A program made the position numbers and the translations under genes. From Eubacteriales bacterium (GTDB lineage Bacteria; Bacillota; Clostridia; UBA1381): 61,235 bases of DNA. Each line of letters starts with the position of its first letter. The first letter of the stretch is position 1. The notes beneath the pieces are model-generated. The model was not told where the DNA came from and made no database searches. It saw only the letters and a program-made list of their open reading frames with translations. Of the stretch, positions 1 to 10,501 are shown piece after piece. The stretch covers positions 1 through 61,235 of the forward strand of contig JAHAZB010000017.1 in the NCBI GenBank assembly GCA_018384175.1. The letters are read 5' to 3'.

Positions 1-237
1 TTTGCATATCCGGTTGAGATACGGAAGATAATATATACAACAAACATCATTGAGGGTTTGAACCGTCAATTCAGAAAGGTAACAAAGACGAAATCTGTAT
101 TTCCTAATGATGATTCGCTTAGAAAAATGTTGTATCTTGCATCACAGAATATTACTAAAAAATGGACTCAGAGGTACAAAAACTGGGATATAGTTATTAG
201 CCAATTGGAAATCATGCATAATCATGAAACGGCATAA
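1..237 (+). mobile_element. IS256-family (mutator-type) transposase, C-terminal fragment cut by window start
   Basis: Frame 1 translates FAYPVEIRKIIYTTNIIEGLNRQFRKVTKTKSVFPNDDSLRKMLYLASQNITKKWTQRYKNWDIVISQLEIMHNHETA*, the typical IS256 C-terminal motif (YTTN.IEG.NR..RK.TK.K..FPND). Confidence 0.93.
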
Positions 238-358
238 CGGGGCTCTGCCCCGGACCCCGAAGTTTAACGCATTTGTTTTCCCTGAAACAGGCGAAACGAG
301 CGATGAAATATCACCGCCCGTTTCAGTGCAAAATCCACAAGACCGCTCCGGTTGCTCT

Positions 359-616
359 TCAGCATTGCCGTATCCTGTCTTGAGGCAAAAGCCAATAGTT
401 ATTATTAACAGATTTAATTAAGCTTATACCTGTAATTTTCACCTTGTCGAAGGTTGTCAGATATTGCTTACACAACATTTTCCGCAGAGCCTTTATGGTA
501 GTTACAGCGATTGAAGTCCGGTAAGTAGCAAAATCAAATTTTGGGTATTTTTTGACTGCACATATCTTGACAATTCCAAAATCACATATATCAAGAAACA
601 CAACATCATCACGCAC
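359..616 (-). CDS. hypothetical protein
   Basis: ORF collinear with the minus-strand gene array. Confidence 0.4.
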   Translation of the reverse strand: MRDDVVFLDICDFGIVKICAVKKYPKFDFATYRTSIAVTTIKALRKMLCKQYLTTFDKVKITGISLIKSVNNNYWLLPQDRIRQC

Positions 617-926
617 AGAGCTCCACCGCCTTATGTAAGCTCTTTAAGCTATCACGAACAATATATTCCAGTTCTTCCTGATGCGAGTAATCGGTATCAA
701 GCCACTCATCATAAAGCTGTTCTAAAATATTGCCCTTAAACAGTACAATATTTTTCAGCATCTTCTGAGTAAACTTATACTCCGATGTCAGCATCATAAA
801 CATTTCCGTAATTATGAAAATCTTATACGCCTTAGTGTAAAGCTCCTGCTGCGGCAAGTCATACATTTCGTTTCTGAAATCGTCATAGTCCTGCTCTATT
901 TTATGTATTGCTCTTTCCTCTAACAT
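609..926 (-). CDS. hypothetical protein
   Basis: ORF overlapping the next ORF by a few nt; minus-strand array. Confidence 0.6.
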   Translation of the reverse strand: MLEERAIHKIEQDYDDFRNEMYDLPQQELYTKAYKIFIITEMFMMLTSEYKFTQKMLKNIVLFKGNILEQLYDEWLDTDYSHQEELEYIVRDSLKSLHKAVELCA

Positions 927-1300
927 TACATTATCCTCCCTATATAATCTTAGTTTTTCTTTAATTTACTCTGTTTTTCTTACAATTTCAAACTCTCAAA
1001 CAATGGTTTATGGATAAAATCAATGTATCTGTTTGTGTTCCGTACGATTTTTAAGAAATTTGGGTATAAAAACCAAAACGTCGTTGCTTTTTTGAATGGC
1101 ACTTCGGTATCCCACATTTCCTACAGCGGCAAAACCTCCCATGTCTAACAGGGTACTTTCCCTAAATTCCTTCGTTCCGCCTATCCATAAGGTGGTGTCA
1201 GTCTTTGCTCCTCGACCGAGTCTTTGCTCTAATGGATTGATTCTGTGACCAACTACCTGCTCATTGTTTGTTAATGTTAGTCTCATAAGTTATTACAGGC

Positions 1301-1873
1301 TCAATATTTGAGGACGCTTTTCCTGTTAAACTCATTTTGTCTGTTGTTTACGCTCCTCGCTACATTCTTGCAAATTGCAAAATTTATAATATCTGCCGGT
1401 GTATAGCGTTCATACACATTTTTGATATGCTCGTCGTAATTTAAAATTTCGTTCTCTCGTTGCTGTTTTGCGAACTTATACAGATACATAGTAAATACCG
1501 GATCAAAACCATATCCTCGAATAGCTTTGATTGTGTTGTCATTGTTGTCTATCACAAAAATTACACCAACCAAGCCAGTCTTTTCCGATATATCCGTATC
1601 AAAATCCTTATACAGCCCTGCATTAAAAGGCATATCAAAAATAAATGATTCACCAAATTTTGCACTTATAAATACTATCCCCTCGATAACAGTTAAATAA
1701 ACATCCAATGCTCCGCTTTCAAGGGCTGATATTTCCTCATCCGTAAAATCCGACATTCCTATTACAATATTGAACATACCGTCGTGTATCTCAAATATTG
1801 CACCGTCTCCGCCCAAGTTCTTATCAAACCTGTCTCCAACAGCATATCTGATATAGTCTGAATCTTTACACAT
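1301..1873 (-). CDS. hypothetical protein
   Basis: 190-aa ORF with good coding character. Confidence 0.7.
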   Translation of the reverse strand: MCKDSDYIRYAVGDRFDKNLGGDGAIFEIHDGMFNIVIGMSDFTDEEISALESGALDVYLTVIEGIVFISAKFGESFIFDMPFNAGLYKDFDTDISEKTGLVGVIFVIDNNDNTIKAIRGYGFDPVFTMYLYKFAKQQRENEILNYDEHIKNVYERYTPADIINFAICKNVARSVNNRQNEFNRKSVLKY

Positions 1874-1885
1874 AATTTACCTCCT

Positions 1886-2185
1886 TCATATCATTTCTGA
1901 AATTTGCTCTGCGGTAACATTGTCCGGAACTTCACACCATCTGCATATATAGTCCATATCTCCGTTTGTTCCGTATATAGCAAATTCTACTAATACAAAT
2001 TTTCTTTTTGGATTTTTTACTTTACTCAATGAATTTAGTGCATAGTCATTAAGTGTATTAAATCCATTATGTCTCAGTACAGTTTTTGTTTCTTTATACT
2101 GGTCATCCGCATTTAGAATGTAATATAATCCAGTAACTATCTCAACATATATACTGGGATTTAATACTTTATCGTAAATAATCAT
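1886..2185 (-). CDS. hypothetical protein
   Basis: ORF in tight array. Confidence 0.65.
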   Translation of the reverse strand: MIIYDKVLNPSIYVEIVTGLYYILNADDQYKETKTVLRHNGFNTLNDYALNSLSKVKNPKRKFVLVEFAIYGTNGDMDYICRWCEVPDNVTAEQISEMI

Positions 2186-2195
2186 CCGTTACCTC

Positions 2196-2531
2196 CTATG
2201 CCGCTTTTTTTGCAACCTTAATGCTTTCTAACACCTTATCCTCTTCCACGTCAAAATCACCGCTTCCGCATCGTTTATTAAACAGCTCATCATCAGAATG
2301 CAGGCGTATCCATACAGATTCAGGCTTGTAAAGCATATTGCATACAATATCAACTACCGTAAATTCCGCAATACCCTTGTACCAATCCGGCTTATATCCG
2401 TTTATACACGGAATACGCTTACACCAGTCATACGCCATTAAAAACTTGTCACCTATATGCAGTACGGTTTCCATTTCGATTTCATTGGGATTTGATGCGT
2501 CTCCGCTTCTTTTTAATACCTTTATTAGCAT
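2196..2531 (-). CDS. hypothetical protein
   Basis: ORF in tight array. Confidence 0.65.
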   Translation of the reverse strand: MLIKVLKRSGDASNPNEIEMETVLHIGDKFLMAYDWCKRIPCINGYKPDWYKGIAEFTVVDIVCNMLYKPESVWIRLHSDDELFNKRCGSGDFDVEEDKVLESIKVAKKAA

Positions 2532-3151
2532 TCTTCCTCCTCGCCAAAACCATCGTTTGCCGCTCTAATTACCGCTTTTTCCGTTCCATATTCCTTACAG
2601 TATTCACGGATAATTCTTACACCTTTATTATTGTAATCTCTGCATATGTAACACTCACTTATTTTACCTATGCAACCTCCATTATCTCTGTAAGAGTACG
2701 GATAAGGACCAAGTATCCCGCACCCGCAATGTACGCAAGTACTAACACAACCATTTACCACTTTTTCATATAGTTCATATTGTTTTTGATTATGTTTAAA
2801 GAAACTTGATATACGCCTTAATTTACGAGAGTAAAATATTATAATCTCATAATTACTACCCTCTTCACAAAAAACCGGTTCCAGCTTTTCTTTGTTGTCT
2901 ATAATACTTTTGACAAATGACATATACTCAGAACCATTATCGTACTCACTGCAATACATAGTGCATATAAGTACACCTTCAAGTCTGAAAACTATACAGT
3001 CAACCATACAGTACCATAGATATAACACGCCCGCGGCAATGACAGAAACAAATTTAGCAATGATGTTGTCCGGTTCATGCTCCGGTTCTTTCAATGCTGA
3101 TATAAGCTTTGTCCCATGCTTTTTTAGCCTTTCCAGTACGAAATTTCTCAC
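2525..3151 (-). CDS. hypothetical protein with several Cys pairs
   Basis: 208-aa ORF; CVHCGCG and CYICRDY motifs suggest metal binding. Confidence 0.65.
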   Translation of the reverse strand: MRNFVLERLKKHGTKLISALKEPEHEPDNIIAKFVSVIAAGVLYLWYCMVDCIVFRLEGVLICTMYCSEYDNGSEYMSFVKSIIDNKEKLEPVFCEEGSNYEIIIFYSRKLRRISSFFKHNQKQYELYEKVVNGCVSTCVHCGCGILGPYPYSYRDNGGCIGKISECYICRDYNNKGVRIIREYCKEYGTEKAVIRAANDGFGEEEEC

Positions 3152-3154
3152 GCT

Positions 3155-3508
3155 TCATTCCTCTCTTTCAAGCTTTTCAACCTCTGATTTCATATAGTGC
3201 GCAAATCTTTTAGCATATTCCTCTTCCCAATAATCGTTACAAGAATATATCACTCTCTCAACACCGTTTTTCAAAGTCACTTTGCTTTTTATTCTATAAT
3301 GTTCAGAACAAGCTCTAATAACTTTTTCTTTTATCTTACCAAGAGATGTTAACCCTTTAACTGATATGTTGCATTCAGCCATCCTGATTCGTACTTTATA
3401 TACTTGTCCGCCTAATAACTCGTAGTACCTGATGTTCAGCACCTCATCAATATCAAAATACTGTTCCATTTCTACCGGATTTGAACGCACTTTTGCTTCT
3501 ATTTCCAT
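3155..3508 (-). CDS. hypothetical protein
   Basis: 117-aa ORF in array. Confidence 0.65.
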   Translation of the reverse strand: MEIEAKVRSNPVEMEQYFDIDEVLNIRYYELLGGQVYKVRIRMAECNISVKGLTSLGKIKEKVIRACSEHYRIKSKVTLKNGVERVIYSCNDYWEEEYAKRFAHYMKSEVEKLEREE

Positions 3509-3570
3509 TCAAACACTCCTTAATGATAAGAGGACACAGGTTAAACCCGTGTCCCATTTTACTTTATCTC

Positions 3571-4572
3571 TTACGCTACAGCTCCAAAAATTTGCGAACT
3601 TTTGACTGACATTTTGAAATTGTCATACAGACCACGCAGCATTGAAAACTCATCATCTACATCAGACAAGTTTCTGTTGAGTATTTTTTCATACTCACGT
3701 TTTTTGCTTTCCATTGCCTGTATTTTCAATCCCCATCTGTCAAGAATGCGTTGACTCTTATTACCTCTCTCCATTAATCCTATAATTCGCGACTGATATT
3801 CGCTAATCTCTTTTGCCATATCCAAGTAAAACTCATGTGCCATCTTATCACGTTGTTTTTCATTATCGGCAACATACATCGAGTTTATGCTTATATATGT
3901 AGAGTCACGTCGATCAGAGTACGAGAAAAGATTTGACTTTCCAAGCAATTCCAAAAAGTCCTCTAACAAACTGATTTTATGCATATGTGCTCTCGGTACA
4001 AAATAGTGATGTCCTCTTGCAGAAATCGGCATCGCACTCATTGTTGATATATACTTATCCGCAATAGTTTCGATACTTCTGTTACTGATACAACCCTGAT
4101 AGAGATAAAAATACCTCTTTGCTTCTTCAAAGTAGGCAGGTATATCTCTTGAGGATGTTGTATCAACATCTGACAGCACAAGTTCACCGCTGTTTTTATC
4201 AAGTGCAATATTAGCGAGCTTCTTATATAAGTTTGTAGTCTCATCCAATGTTTCCTCTACAAGCTCTCTTGATAACACATCATTTTCTCCTTTCTTATTA
4301 TCACGGCAATATACATTAATGACTTTCATTTCATCGCCATATACTTCCAAGATTCTATGATGTATTTCACTCGTTGCACTTCTGAACGCATCGGTCATTG
4401 AAGGCTTTTCTTTAACTTCAACAGGAAAACCAATCGCCTCGCAAATCTCCTTCACTTTATCAACCTTGACAATAAGTTTCGGCAAGGAATAGTACATATA
4501 CTTTCCCATAACTTCCTCAATCTTACCATCTTCAGTTTTAATCGCAATAAATCTCTCTAAACTATTATTCAT
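3571..4572 (-). CDS. hypothetical protein (element backbone, DUF6744-like?)
   Basis: 333-aa ORF; family assignment uncertain. Confidence 0.7.
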   Translation of the reverse strand: MNNSLERFIAIKTEDGKIEEVMGKYMYYSLPKLIVKVDKVKEICEAIGFPVEVKEKPSMTDAFRSATSEIHHRILEVYGDEMKVINVYCRDNKKGENDVLSRELVEETLDETTNLYKKLANIALDKNSGELVLSDVDTTSSRDIPAYFEEAKRYFYLYQGCISNRSIETIADKYISTMSAMPISARGHHYFVPRAHMHKISLLEDFLELLGKSNLFSYSDRRDSTYISINSMYVADNEKQRDKMAHEFYLDMAKEISEYQSRIIGLMERGNKSQRILDRWGLKIQAMESKKREYEKILNRNLSDVDDEFSMLRGLYDNFKMSVKSSQIFGAVA

Positions 4573-4588
4573 CTTTACCTCCTAAATT

Positions 4589-5671
4589 TTACGCAACAAG
4601 CAGTTCGGACTTCATATACTTCGACTTCGCATAGAAATAGTCATCAATACCCTTATAGTTCGGATTCCATAGACATTCTTCATACTCTACGCCGATATCA
4701 TCAAGCATATCATGAAGCTTTATCATTGCTCTTCGAACATTAGGGTTCCAACGCTTATCCATATCCATCATCTCATAAAATTTCTTAACGCCAAGAGAAC
4801 GAACGATTTCCGGTAGATATTCAATCGCATTCACTCCGGGTATCGCTATAAACAGCTTACCGTCAGATAATACACTTGTTATATCTGCCTTCATTGCACC
4901 CTCTGTCAGCACAGCCTCCTTTGCTGTTGTATCACCTACTATATGAACCCACGGCTTTGCACCTGCACCAAACGGGAAATACCTACTGGAAAACCAGCGG
5001 AATTTGTCCTCCTTTGAATTTTCCGGAATATCAAGCCGTATCTGCAACCCCTGAATATATCCCTGACTATCGCATATCGGAACAAACATTCCGCCATACT
5101 TATTCAGGTACATCTGCACTCTTCCGCAAACATCCACGTAAAAACCTGGAATGCCTATTAGGTCATGCTTTTTCGCAAGCTTATCCAAAACCTCTCGTCT
5201 GAACACACCATCCATCGGTACACTTCTATACATAAACTGAAACATATGATTTACGGAAAGTCCTCTTCCCTCTAATCCATCACGATGATGCTCATTGAGC
5301 CTCAACAGATTCAGAAAATCATAGTACACATCATGTCTGTCTGCTAAAGAACGTATCGGTGTCTCCGTCTGCATTTTCGGAACATATATCTGCTTTGGCT
5401 GAAAATCCTCATTTTCCTTTAAGCTGTCAAATGCCTCTTTATTACTCACACCATAAATCTTGGCATAAAGCGAAACACTATTACCACTTTCACCGCAGCG
5501 GAAGCAGTTGAATCTTTCCTTTTGCCTGTTTATGCCGAGGTGATAGCTACTATCACCACAGAATGGACAACGTGCCTTAAATTCCACTTTACTGCCTTTG
5601 TTCGGATAAAGCTTGATTCCGCATTTAACTGCAACCTCTAAGATATCAAAATGCTCATACTCACGACACAT
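4589..5671 (-). CDS. DNA primase-like protein (CHC2 zinc finger + Toprim-like region)
   Basis: CPFCGDSSYHLGINRQKERFNCFRCGESGN zinc finger; downstream Toprim-like region (VLTEGAMKADITSVL...YEMMDMDKRW). Confidence 0.85.
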   Translation of the reverse strand: MCREYEHFDILEVAVKCGIKLYPNKGSKVEFKARCPFCGDSSYHLGINRQKERFNCFRCGESGNSVSLYAKIYGVSNKEAFDSLKENEDFQPKQIYVPKMQTETPIRSLADRHDVYYDFLNLLRLNEHHRDGLEGRGLSVNHMFQFMYRSVPMDGVFRREVLDKLAKKHDLIGIPGFYVDVCGRVQMYLNKYGGMFVPICDSQGYIQGLQIRLDIPENSKEDKFRWFSSRYFPFGAGAKPWVHIVGDTTAKEAVLTEGAMKADITSVLSDGKLFIAIPGVNAIEYLPEIVRSLGVKKFYEMMDMDKRWNPNVRRAMIKLHDMLDDIGVEYEECLWNPNYKGIDDYFYAKSKYMKSELLVA

Positions 5672-5672
5672 A

Positions 5673-7439
5673 TTATGCAGCCTCCCTTACAGGCATCTGC
5701 TTCTTTCTGCACTGGACATTTAAAGCTTCCGTTCGTGCATATGCAAGCATCACCTGACCGGATACCATATCCAGCTTATTTGTAATACATTCCGCATTAT
5801 CAATATATGTAGGATAAGAAAGTCCGGTAAGTCTTGCCAACAGCTCCGACACTTCAAGTCCTGCCCTGATTTTCTCAGATGCAGAAAGACAGCGGTAGTC
5901 CTTGTTATCATAAGTGAATTTAAAGACATCCTTTACCTCTCCTGTAGTTCTTGATACATCGGTTAGCTTAATAGCTGCACGGTTCATTTTGAGGCTTGCA
6001 AGAGTCATTTCTGCACGCTTTGCAGCAAAGTCAACAACTGCTTTTATAATGGCATTGTTACTCTCCATCTTCTTCTTACAGTCTGCAAGGTTTTTCTCAA
6101 TCTCCTCTATCTTAATCGGAATTTTATCACTCTCACAAAGCTTGTCTACTTCCTTCGCAAAGTCCTCTGCCTTCTTTTGAAGTTCGCAAAGTCTTGTATA
6201 TTCCTCTTCTGTCAGATTTCCGAGCCTGATTTTTGTCTCTAATGCTTTCGTTTCAGATGCGTCGTCGCCGAGCATTGAAAGATCTGCCTCTGCTTTCTTA
6301 ATGTCCTCCGCCTTGAATTCCTCGAACTTTGTACGACTTGAAGTTTCAATCTGCTCAAGCTCCTTATATGCTGCCATTGCATTTTTACCCTTTTCACATA
6401 CAAGGTTATATTCCTTGCGCAAAGATGTAATTATAGCGGTGTAGTTTCCCTCAGTAACAACAGTACCGCAGGTAGGACAAGTATCGCCTGCCTTAATACC
6501 CTTGATACGTTCTGCTAAAACTTTGCTTTTACCCGAAAGTGCTGTTATCTCAGATTTCAGTTCTGCCATCTTATCAAGACATTTCGATACATACTGTCTG
6601 TTTTCTGCTTCTGCTTTTTTTGCAAGCAGTTCTGCACGCCTACTATCCACATCAAGAGAAAGCTGCGCGAGTCTTGCTTTTAAAGCTTCGACATCAATAC
6701 CTTCAAACTGTCTTTTTTCCAGTTCTTCCTTTTGAGCAACAATGGCATTACCATTTTCGATCACAGAATCGAGGCTATCAATCGCTTCCTGACGCTGCGT
6801 TTTTAAAAGGTCAATTTGTCCTTCTAAATAGTCGCAGGTCTTTTCCGTATCTTTTAATACTGCACGCCTGTTCTTTACAAAAATTTCGGGTACACCAATA
6901 TCTTCATTTTCTATCAATACCCTTGTGCTTTCGCTCATTTTTTCAAGAACCTGTGAATTTTCAACAGTTGGAAGAAGCTTTTGCAAAAAACTTCTTCCAT
7001 CCGAGGCTATCTTTTCGATAAAGTACAGTGGATTAAATATAGAGAGAAAAATATCCCGCTCTGCAAACACAGCCGGAATATCACTCTGATTCATCTGCTG
7101 ACTATCCAAAATAACCGTAGTGGTATCGCCTGTTCTTGTTCTGGTCAGCGTATGTAACTCACCATCGCCGTCAACAAACTGTACCGACACCTTCATTTCG
7201 TTGCAAAACGGATTCTTGAACCGTTCATAATCACGCTCGCCCCAGAAATTAGTACCGAAGAAAGCAAATGCGATTGCATCGGCAATACTGGACTTCCCTT
7301 CTCCGTTCGCACCACTGATACAGGTGATTTCATCCATTCTGACCTCATACGTGTCTTTAAACCTTTTAAACCCTTCCATTTTCAGTGAAAGGATATTCAG
7401 CTCATTTATTTTCTTCATATCTATACCTCTTTCTGTCAA
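5673..7439 (-). CDS. SbcC/Rad50-like ATPase with zinc-hook motif
   Basis: N-terminal Walker A GANGEGKSS, central coiled coil with CPTCG hook, C-terminal LSASEKIRAGLEVSELLARL signature and YPTYIDNAE Walker B-like. Confidence 0.85.
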   Translation of the reverse strand: MTERGIDMKKINELNILSLKMEGFKRFKDTYEVRMDEITCISGANGEGKSSIADAIAFAFFGTNFWGERDYERFKNPFCNEMKVSVQFVDGDGELHTLTRTRTGDTTTVILDSQQMNQSDIPAVFAERDIFLSIFNPLYFIEKIASDGRSFLQKLLPTVENSQVLEKMSESTRVLIENEDIGVPEIFVKNRRAVLKDTEKTCDYLEGQIDLLKTQRQEAIDSLDSVIENGNAIVAQKEELEKRQFEGIDVEALKARLAQLSLDVDSRRAELLAKKAEAENRQYVSKCLDKMAELKSEITALSGKSKVLAERIKGIKAGDTCPTCGTVVTEGNYTAIITSLRKEYNLVCEKGKNAMAAYKELEQIETSSRTKFEEFKAEDIKKAEADLSMLGDDASETKALETKIRLGNLTEEEYTRLCELQKKAEDFAKEVDKLCESDKIPIKIEEIEKNLADCKKKMESNNAIIKAVVDFAAKRAEMTLASLKMNRAAIKLTDVSRTTGEVKDVFKFTYDNKDYRCLSASEKIRAGLEVSELLARLTGLSYPTYIDNAECITNKLDMVSGQVMLAYARTEALNVQCRKKQMPVREAA

Positions 7440-8305
7440 GCCGCAATGTCGTATGAATCAAGCAGGTTATATGTTTTACCTGAATTCTGACACTGCTTCA
7501 CATTTACATTCGTGATTTTGGATCCTTGTTTCAGCCTTTGGTCGCAGCCGTTCATAACAGCACGGTATCTGTTATTCCCACAGGACAATATGATTGAGCT
7601 GACAGCACCCCGTTCATTGTTCTGAACATTGATTTGCTGAATCTCATATATCGGTGTATTACCCTGACTCTTAGGCTGCTGTTGCGGTTGGTTCTGCTGC
7701 TGTTTTGGTTGCTGCTGTTTTGGCTTTTGATATCCTGCACTTTGACCGCCGGAATTTTTTGGGGCTTCAATCGCATCGTTACCAAACAGTCTTATGACCG
7801 TATCGTAATATACATTCTGAAGCTTTTGCTTCTCATGCTTTGCGATTACAGGCTTTCCGTACTCATCCTCAAGGTCAACCCATACAGCATCAAAGCTATA
7901 CATATATCTGCCTATATTCCATTTTACTGCAGCACGCTTAAAGGCATCGGAAAGTCCGCCCTTAACCGCTTCAAAGTCTGTGTTCTCAGCACCGTCGGTT
8001 TTGCCTATCCATTCCTTTTTCTCATTGTCATAGATATAGATAGTACAAAGCTGGGAATTGACCAGCTTTGTTGTTTCCTTACCTTGCTGCTTTACATTGT
8101 CCGTATATCTGTGCCACAGAGAATACTCATCCTTCCAGTTATTCTGTCCTACAACGCTGTCGAGCCTGTCGGAAATTGCCCTGGCATCAAGATACGGTAC
8201 TGCTAAGCCTCTCATCTTATCCTTTATTGTACGCTGCAGCTTCCAACTCACATCGCTTGCAGAAAAAGGCTTCCCGAATTCCTCAAAATATTTGTTTTCA
8301 CTCAT
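7436..8305 (-). CDS. Rad52/Rad22-family single-strand annealing protein
   Basis: N-terminal core (VPYLDARAISDRLDSVVGQNNWKDEY...GGLSDAFKRAAVKWNIGRYMY) plus Gln/Pro-rich linker. Confidence 0.85.
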   Translation of the reverse strand: MSENKYFEEFGKPFSASDVSWKLQRTIKDKMRGLAVPYLDARAISDRLDSVVGQNNWKDEYSLWHRYTDNVKQQGKETTKLVNSQLCTIYIYDNEKKEWIGKTDGAENTDFEAVKGGLSDAFKRAAVKWNIGRYMYSFDAVWVDLEDEYGKPVIAKHEKQKLQNVYYDTVIRLFGNDAIEAPKNSGGQSAGYQKPKQQQPKQQQNQPQQQPKSQGNTPIYEIQQINVQNNERGAVSSIILSCGNNRYRAVMNGCDQRLKQGSKITNVNVKQCQNSGKTYNLLDSYDIAA

Positions 8306-8308
8306 ATA

Positions 8309-8974
8309 TTAACCTCCGTTTAAACATATAAAGTCCTTTAATGTTTTATCGCTTGGAATCAGTACATCGGTATAGTAAAAGTCAGAGTCCTTATCCTGCA
8401 GAAATTCAAGCATATTCCGATATTCCATACTCAGCTTGGTCTGCTCCGGCAAATAATAGTCGTTATTATCCGGCATAGAGAACAGATAACACGGAATTCC
8501 CGAGAGCTGTCTTAATTGCTTTATTTCCGGCAATGCGTTGTCTCCGGTACACATACGAAATCCGTTTACATTAGAAAACGGATACTCATACAGTTTTGTA
8601 TCATCTCGCAATCTACCCTTATCTGCAACGGTAACATATACATTTGTGATTTTGCCCTGTGCATCAACAGTAAAGCCATAAATTAGCCTCGGAACAGGGA
8701 AATTTTCATAAGTAGTCTTTTCGTAGGTCAGGTCAATTCTGTCCCGACCAAGTTCAACAACCACAAATCTTACTCCGTCCCTTTCACTGAATGAGATGCA
8801 GCTATCCGGCAATATACCGCTATTTATACCCTTTACCTTCACATTTTTAGCAACAATCTGACATAAAGCATCGGGTGTTATTACCTTGTGCCTGATTCTG
8901 TTTCCGGCACGCACGTCAATAACAATGTTCCAATCCTTGTCTATATACAGATTCAAGCCGTGTTTTTTATCCAA
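8309..8974 (-). CDS. hypothetical protein
   Basis: 221-aa ORF in array. Confidence 0.65.
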   Translation of the reverse strand: MDKKHGLNLYIDKDWNIVIDVRAGNRIRHKVITPDALCQIVAKNVKVKGINSGILPDSCISFSERDGVRFVVVELGRDRIDLTYEKTTYENFPVPRLIYGFTVDAQGKITNVYVTVADKGRLRDDTKLYEYPFSNVNGFRMCTGDNALPEIKQLRQLSGIPCYLFSMPDNNDYYLPEQTKLSMEYRNMLEFLQDKDSDFYYTDVLIPSDKTLKDFICLNGG

Positions 8975-9582
8975 TCATACCGCCTCCAATATTCATCATC
9001 CTTGTCATAATATTTCTCCCTCAGTTCGTTAAGCTTCATTGAGTACATATCAAAAAGAGTAGCCGCACCACAGGTGAGCTCAAACAAGCTGCCGCAGGAG
9101 TTTATATCAATGTATATGCTGATTGAGCTTGCGTACTTGTGGTTTGTCTTTGTCCTGAGATAGAACGACGCACCTCCGTAGTATGCCGCATCTGTATATA
9201 GGATATATTCCCTTGCCATATTATGCATTTCTCTTTTGTATCCGTTATACTCCTTAAAGCTGATTCTTTTTTCCTGATACAGTCTACCAAGAGTCCTGTA
9301 GTATTCCGTCATATCTCTGCTCGACATAAACCAGATATCATAAGCCGGCTCACAATAATCGTTTATCTGACCGTTTTCGTCTGGATAATATATCGTCTTA
9401 CACTTCACATGCTCAGCAGCATCATACATCTTGCCATAGCCATCCTCTTCAAAGCTCTCGTAGTCATGATCGCAGTCCGAGAATATTTTTATTGCCGTAT
9501 CTCCGCCGTCATCATAGTGAAGCTTTAATATAGTGAGATAGCTCAGGAATTCCTCAAGCCATGCATTATACAGTAACTTCAT
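8953..9582 (-). CDS. hypothetical protein, paralog of 9908..10501
   Basis: Shared layout with 9908..10501: hydrophobic N-term, GG-[DR]-[TE]-A-[IV]-K, [SD]MxEYYR.L..L...+IS, CG..A.F..Y...L..L...Y. Confidence 0.7.
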   Translation of the reverse strand: MKLLYNAWLEEFLSYLTILKLHYDDGGDTAIKIFSDCDHDYESFEEDGYGKMYDAAEHVKCKTIYYPDENGQINDYCEPAYDIWFMSSRDMTEYYRTLGRLYQEKRISFKEYNGYKREMHNMAREYILYTDAAYYGGASFYLRTKTNHKYASSISIYIDINSCGSLFELTCGAATLFDMYSMKLNELREKYYDKDDEYWRRYDWIKNTA

Positions 9583-9593
9583 ATACTACCTCT

Positions 9594-9908
9594 TTAATGA
9601 AAGCTGTTTTTAGGAACAAACATTGCAGCCGCTTCCTCTACTGCGCTAAACAGCAAGCCTGCCGCCCTTATTCTCTCGGAAAGGTGACTGTTATAGAAGT
9701 CCTTGTATTCTTCCAGATCCTCATATGTGAACTCAGAAAAATCAATATCCTCTACATGAAAGCCCTTACCGTCAAACAGTGAGCCTGTTATTGCTTCATG
9801 AAGATACAAAAAACCTTCACTTCGCTCTGGCTGTTCTTTGCTTCTCCTGACACTTCTGATATTCCTGACATCATCAAGAAAACTATCTTTTTTCAGTTCA
9901 AGCTCCAT
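9594..9908 (-). CDS. hypothetical protein, paralog of 10501..10812
   Basis: Shared GF.YLH..IT..L..G..F...D.DFS.FT..DL.EY...Y..HL motif. Confidence 0.7.
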   Translation of the reverse strand: MELELKKDSFLDDVRNIRSVRRSKEQPERSEGFLYLHEAITGSLFDGKGFHVEDIDFSEFTYEDLEEYKDFYNSHLSERIRAAGLLFSAVEEAAAMFVPKNSFH

Positions 9909-10501
9909 TACTTAACCTCCGTTTCATCTTTTACCGTGAATTCTTCCTCTAAAAATTTCAATCTCTCTTTGTACCTTTCAAAGACTGCAACAATACCGCA
10001 TACTGCATCAAAAGCTCCGAAGCTTCCGTCGTGATAGTTGTATATCTCGATATGACAATATCCGTCCGGCATAGTCCCGTCGTCAAGATGACAATGAAAA
10101 CCGCCGTCGTTGTACTGCTTATTTACAAGCGCGTGCAGAATATAGTCGGTCATTTCGCTATCAAAAAACCTATACTCATCATCCGTTATAAGCTTTCTTT
10201 GACTAAGGTCTTGAAGCAATCGGTAGTATTCACACATATCTTCGCTTTCGAATATCCATTTCTCACCACAGATATCACCTATCTCGTTAGAATCCTCAAA
10301 TTCCTCACGCAAATATTCATGTTCCGTGCATTCGGGCAGATTTTCAAGCTTATCGAGGCAATTTATCTCATATTCCTCTGTATCAGCCCCAAAATTCCTG
10401 AAACACTTTACCGCTTCTCTTCCGCCTTGCTTATAAACAGCTTTGAGCTTTGAAATATACCAGAACAGTGATGTGATCTCATACTTCAATAGTGGAATCA
10501 T
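9908..10501 (-). CDS. hypothetical protein, paralog of 8953..9582
   Basis: See 8953..9582. Confidence 0.7.
   Translation of the reverse strand: MIPLLKYEITSLFWYISKLKAVYKQGGREAVKCFRNFGADTEEYEINCLDKLENLPECTEHEYLREEFEDSNEIGDICGEKWIFESEDMCEYYRLLQDLSQRKLITDDEYRFFDSEMTDYILHALVNKQYNDGGFHCHLDDGTMPDGYCHIEIYNYHDGSFGAFDAVCGIVAVFERYKERLKFLEEEFTVKDETEVK

Noticed and set aside
238-256. GGGGCTCTGCCCC palindrome after the IS256 stop as a possible IS end
   Set aside because: Single small palindrome; no matching opposite end in the window to test.
7634-8206. + strand ORF opposite Rad52-like gene
   Set aside because: Antisense shadow ORF; low-complexity Leu/Ile translation and no SD.
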